Of a DNA stretch of 64,000 nt, positions 62,131-64,000 are shown piece after piece. The translations under genes were made by a program, and so were the position numbers. The stretch comes from Isoetes taiwanensis (lineage: Eukaryota; Streptophyta; Lycopodiopsida; Isoetales; Isoetaceae), in NCBI GenBank assembly GCA_021234155.1, contig JAJEKV010000028.1, forward strand, positions 7,535,130 to 7,599,129, in the 5' to 3' direction. The stretch's first letter is position 1. The number at the start of each line of letters is the position of its first letter. The notes beneath the pieces are model-generated. The model made no database searches and was not told the DNA's origin. It saw only the letters and a program-made list of their open reading frames with translations.

Positions 62131-64000
62131 TCAACATCGGTCCGCTTCCGCTACCAACTCGATTGCAATGGCAAACAAGGCCCGACTTGTATTTTAAGAA
62201 GCCACCAAGAGCCGCCAATCACAAGTATCAACCAAATTTCCAAAGAAATCAACCTCACCGATCAACAAGCACAAGAGGAAATTTTTCGTGCACTTAACTT
62301 TCCGGGCCCAGCCACAATCTGCTGATGACACTGCATCAAGGCATCACGCCCTGATCATTATTCAATGGCACTTAACCCCGCCTTTGCAGCTGACACCATT
62401 CCCTCATGATAGTCGGTATTCACTTTGCCCCTCGACCTGGAGCAGCTCATGCCACATGTCATACCAAGCATTTTGAACTCCTCATGCGTTACCGGCTTCC
62501 ATTGGCAGCCTGTTCGCCACCACCGTGAGCTCAACAAAGACAAGATACATCCTTCCACATCTCAACCTCCATCAGCCTCGCACGATCCCAATATTGCCGC
62601 GAGGTTGACTCTTACTCAAAGAAGCTGCCTTATTTCACCACCACACGCACTCCACACTGTGCTTAAAACCAAAGCATCCTTTTCTCATGTGCTCTAGAAC
62701 TCAGTTTATAGCCAAGACTTCCAAAATTCCTTTAAGCTTGGCAACCATTTTGCAAACTGGTCTCGGCTTCCTATGACCAGCTAATAATTCTGCTTTTAGC
62801 TAGCCATACTCTACACCTCCACGCCACGGTAATCGCTAAGTCAACTATGTTCAAATAGATGGAGGTAGCGCAGCTTAATCTCATCACCATAACCCAAAAC
62901 AAATGGGCATCAGCCACAAATCCTTTCGTGCCCCATATGACATCACCGGGTTAATATATTCACGCACTTCGCTGGGCCACACCTTCTTCACATCAACATC
63001 TGGTGATTCCCCGGGCTTCCCCATGGAATTTGAGTTTGAAAGTCGTTAAGATCCGTGTGACTATGAAATGTTGGTCTAAGCAGACCTTTCTCCCGTGTGC
63101 CAAGAGTATTCACATCGGGCTACCTGACCGGTCATCAATGTATGGTCACCTCAATGCTACCATGGACTTGCAAACAAAGTGTGATCATTTCGCTTGAAAA
63201 TGCGAACCTTCGTATACATTAATGCATTCAAGAAGTCAATATTTATCGTTCAGCCCTCGAAACCGGGCCTGGCTATCCTAAATTCCGAATATCGGATCCT
63301 TGGGGAGAAAATGACTCTTTGATCGTGACTCGCCGCGGTCGCTTTGCTCGACTCCCTTACCCGCTCCTGGTAATCGAATCCAACGTGGTGTTGATCATCA
63401 TTTTTCGATGTCAACCTCCGCCACTCCCTGGATACATGCTGCCATGAAGCAACCTCTCGCCGATGAAACCGAAAGTAAACCCCTTTTTTCACCATGCAAA
63501 GTGCCACGATCCTCCAACCTCGCACATTGTCCGTGATACCGGCAATACTCCCCATATTCGTGACTCCGTGGCTCAGACCGTGACGGCAATAATCAACCTC
63601 ATTCAAGATTGTCGTTAGAAATCTTTCCGCCCCTTATCGCCACATGCGCTGCTTCGCTCAAAAAATTCAAACACATTTTCACTGAGTTACGTAGATCTTC
63701 GTAATCAACAAAAGCTTGGGAACTCCACCATTCCTACCAACTGATGCACTTCAGCTTAGCAACGACAAGACGGGCCAACCCCACTACCGTGGATCGCTAC
63801 TAAGGCGAAAAAGACAAACTCCTTTCGCTGTATTAAAGTTTGATCTATGAGGTCAAACATTCAATGGGTGAGCCCCATCGCCATTGCCCTCAAACACACG
63901 GTAAAGATCCGCCGGCTCGCGGTGGACTACCTTAAAACTAACTGCCACCTGAGCTGCTGATCATTTTCCACTAGCAATACGTAAACTGAACGCTAATGAA
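62131..64000. other. Unassigned decayed repeat DNA to the window end
   Basis: By position this could be the protease and reverse transcriptase part of the element to the left, but no motif could be read on either strand. The minus-strand 118-codon frame (63606-63250) is not recognised. Confidence 0.35.

Noticed and set aside
1-64000. CRISPR arrays, operons, ribosomal RNA genes or an intact defence-type gene cluster
   Set aside because: No regular spacer array, rRNA sequence or run of intact genes was seen; the content is eukaryotic plant DNA dominated by transposon debris.

Overview
The window reads as nuclear DNA of a land plant, most likely a seed plant with a large, repeat-filled genome. 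Evidence: a plant-specific AP2/ERF regulator of the DREB2 group, a compact intron-containing COA5/PET191 gene whose protein is close to plant versions, and several kinds of decayed plant retrotransposon (L1-type LINEs, Ty3/gypsy pol, other LTR-element pieces). I cannot settle gymnosperm versus angiosperm.

Layout. 1-5 kb: AT-rich flank with a SINE-like remnant, then an intact intronless DREB2F-like gene (2454-3530, +) with a recognisable promoter (ACGT palindrome, TATA box) and two upstream ORFs in its leader, followed by a tandemly duplicated AT-rich block. 5.8-9.4 kb: two arrays of one degenerate minisatellite in opposite orientations around a decayed minus-strand coding segment. 11.1-13.8 kb (-): a complete three-exon COA5 gene (71 aa) with an inferred leader exon that could add an in-frame N-terminal extension. 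14-64 kb: no intact host gene seen. This part is a mosaic of nested transposon debris: an LTR-element start with a primer-binding-site-like motif (17.78 kb), LINE 1 (+, ends 26553), LINE 2 (+, ends 33847), LINE 3 (-, 42.3 to 37.155 kb), purine-rich blocks, a 3.2-3.4 kb inverted repeat pair (44.1-54.5 and 55.4-58.8 kb) whose left arm was split by about 2.0 kb and 5.0 kb insertions, the larger carrying gypsy RT-RNase H-integrase, and a gag-like remnant near 62 kb.

The two host genes are functionally unrelated: a stress-type nuclear transcription factor and a mitochondrial cytochrome c oxidase assembly factor. The window shows no gene cluster, CRISPR array, rRNA gene or convincing tRNA gene. A striking property of the 15-64 kb part is that conserved transposon motifs are repeatedly interrupted by short CpG-rich strings, the opposite of the CpG loss expected in old methylated repeats. 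This should be checked as an assembly or base-calling effect before interpreting any decayed ORF there.
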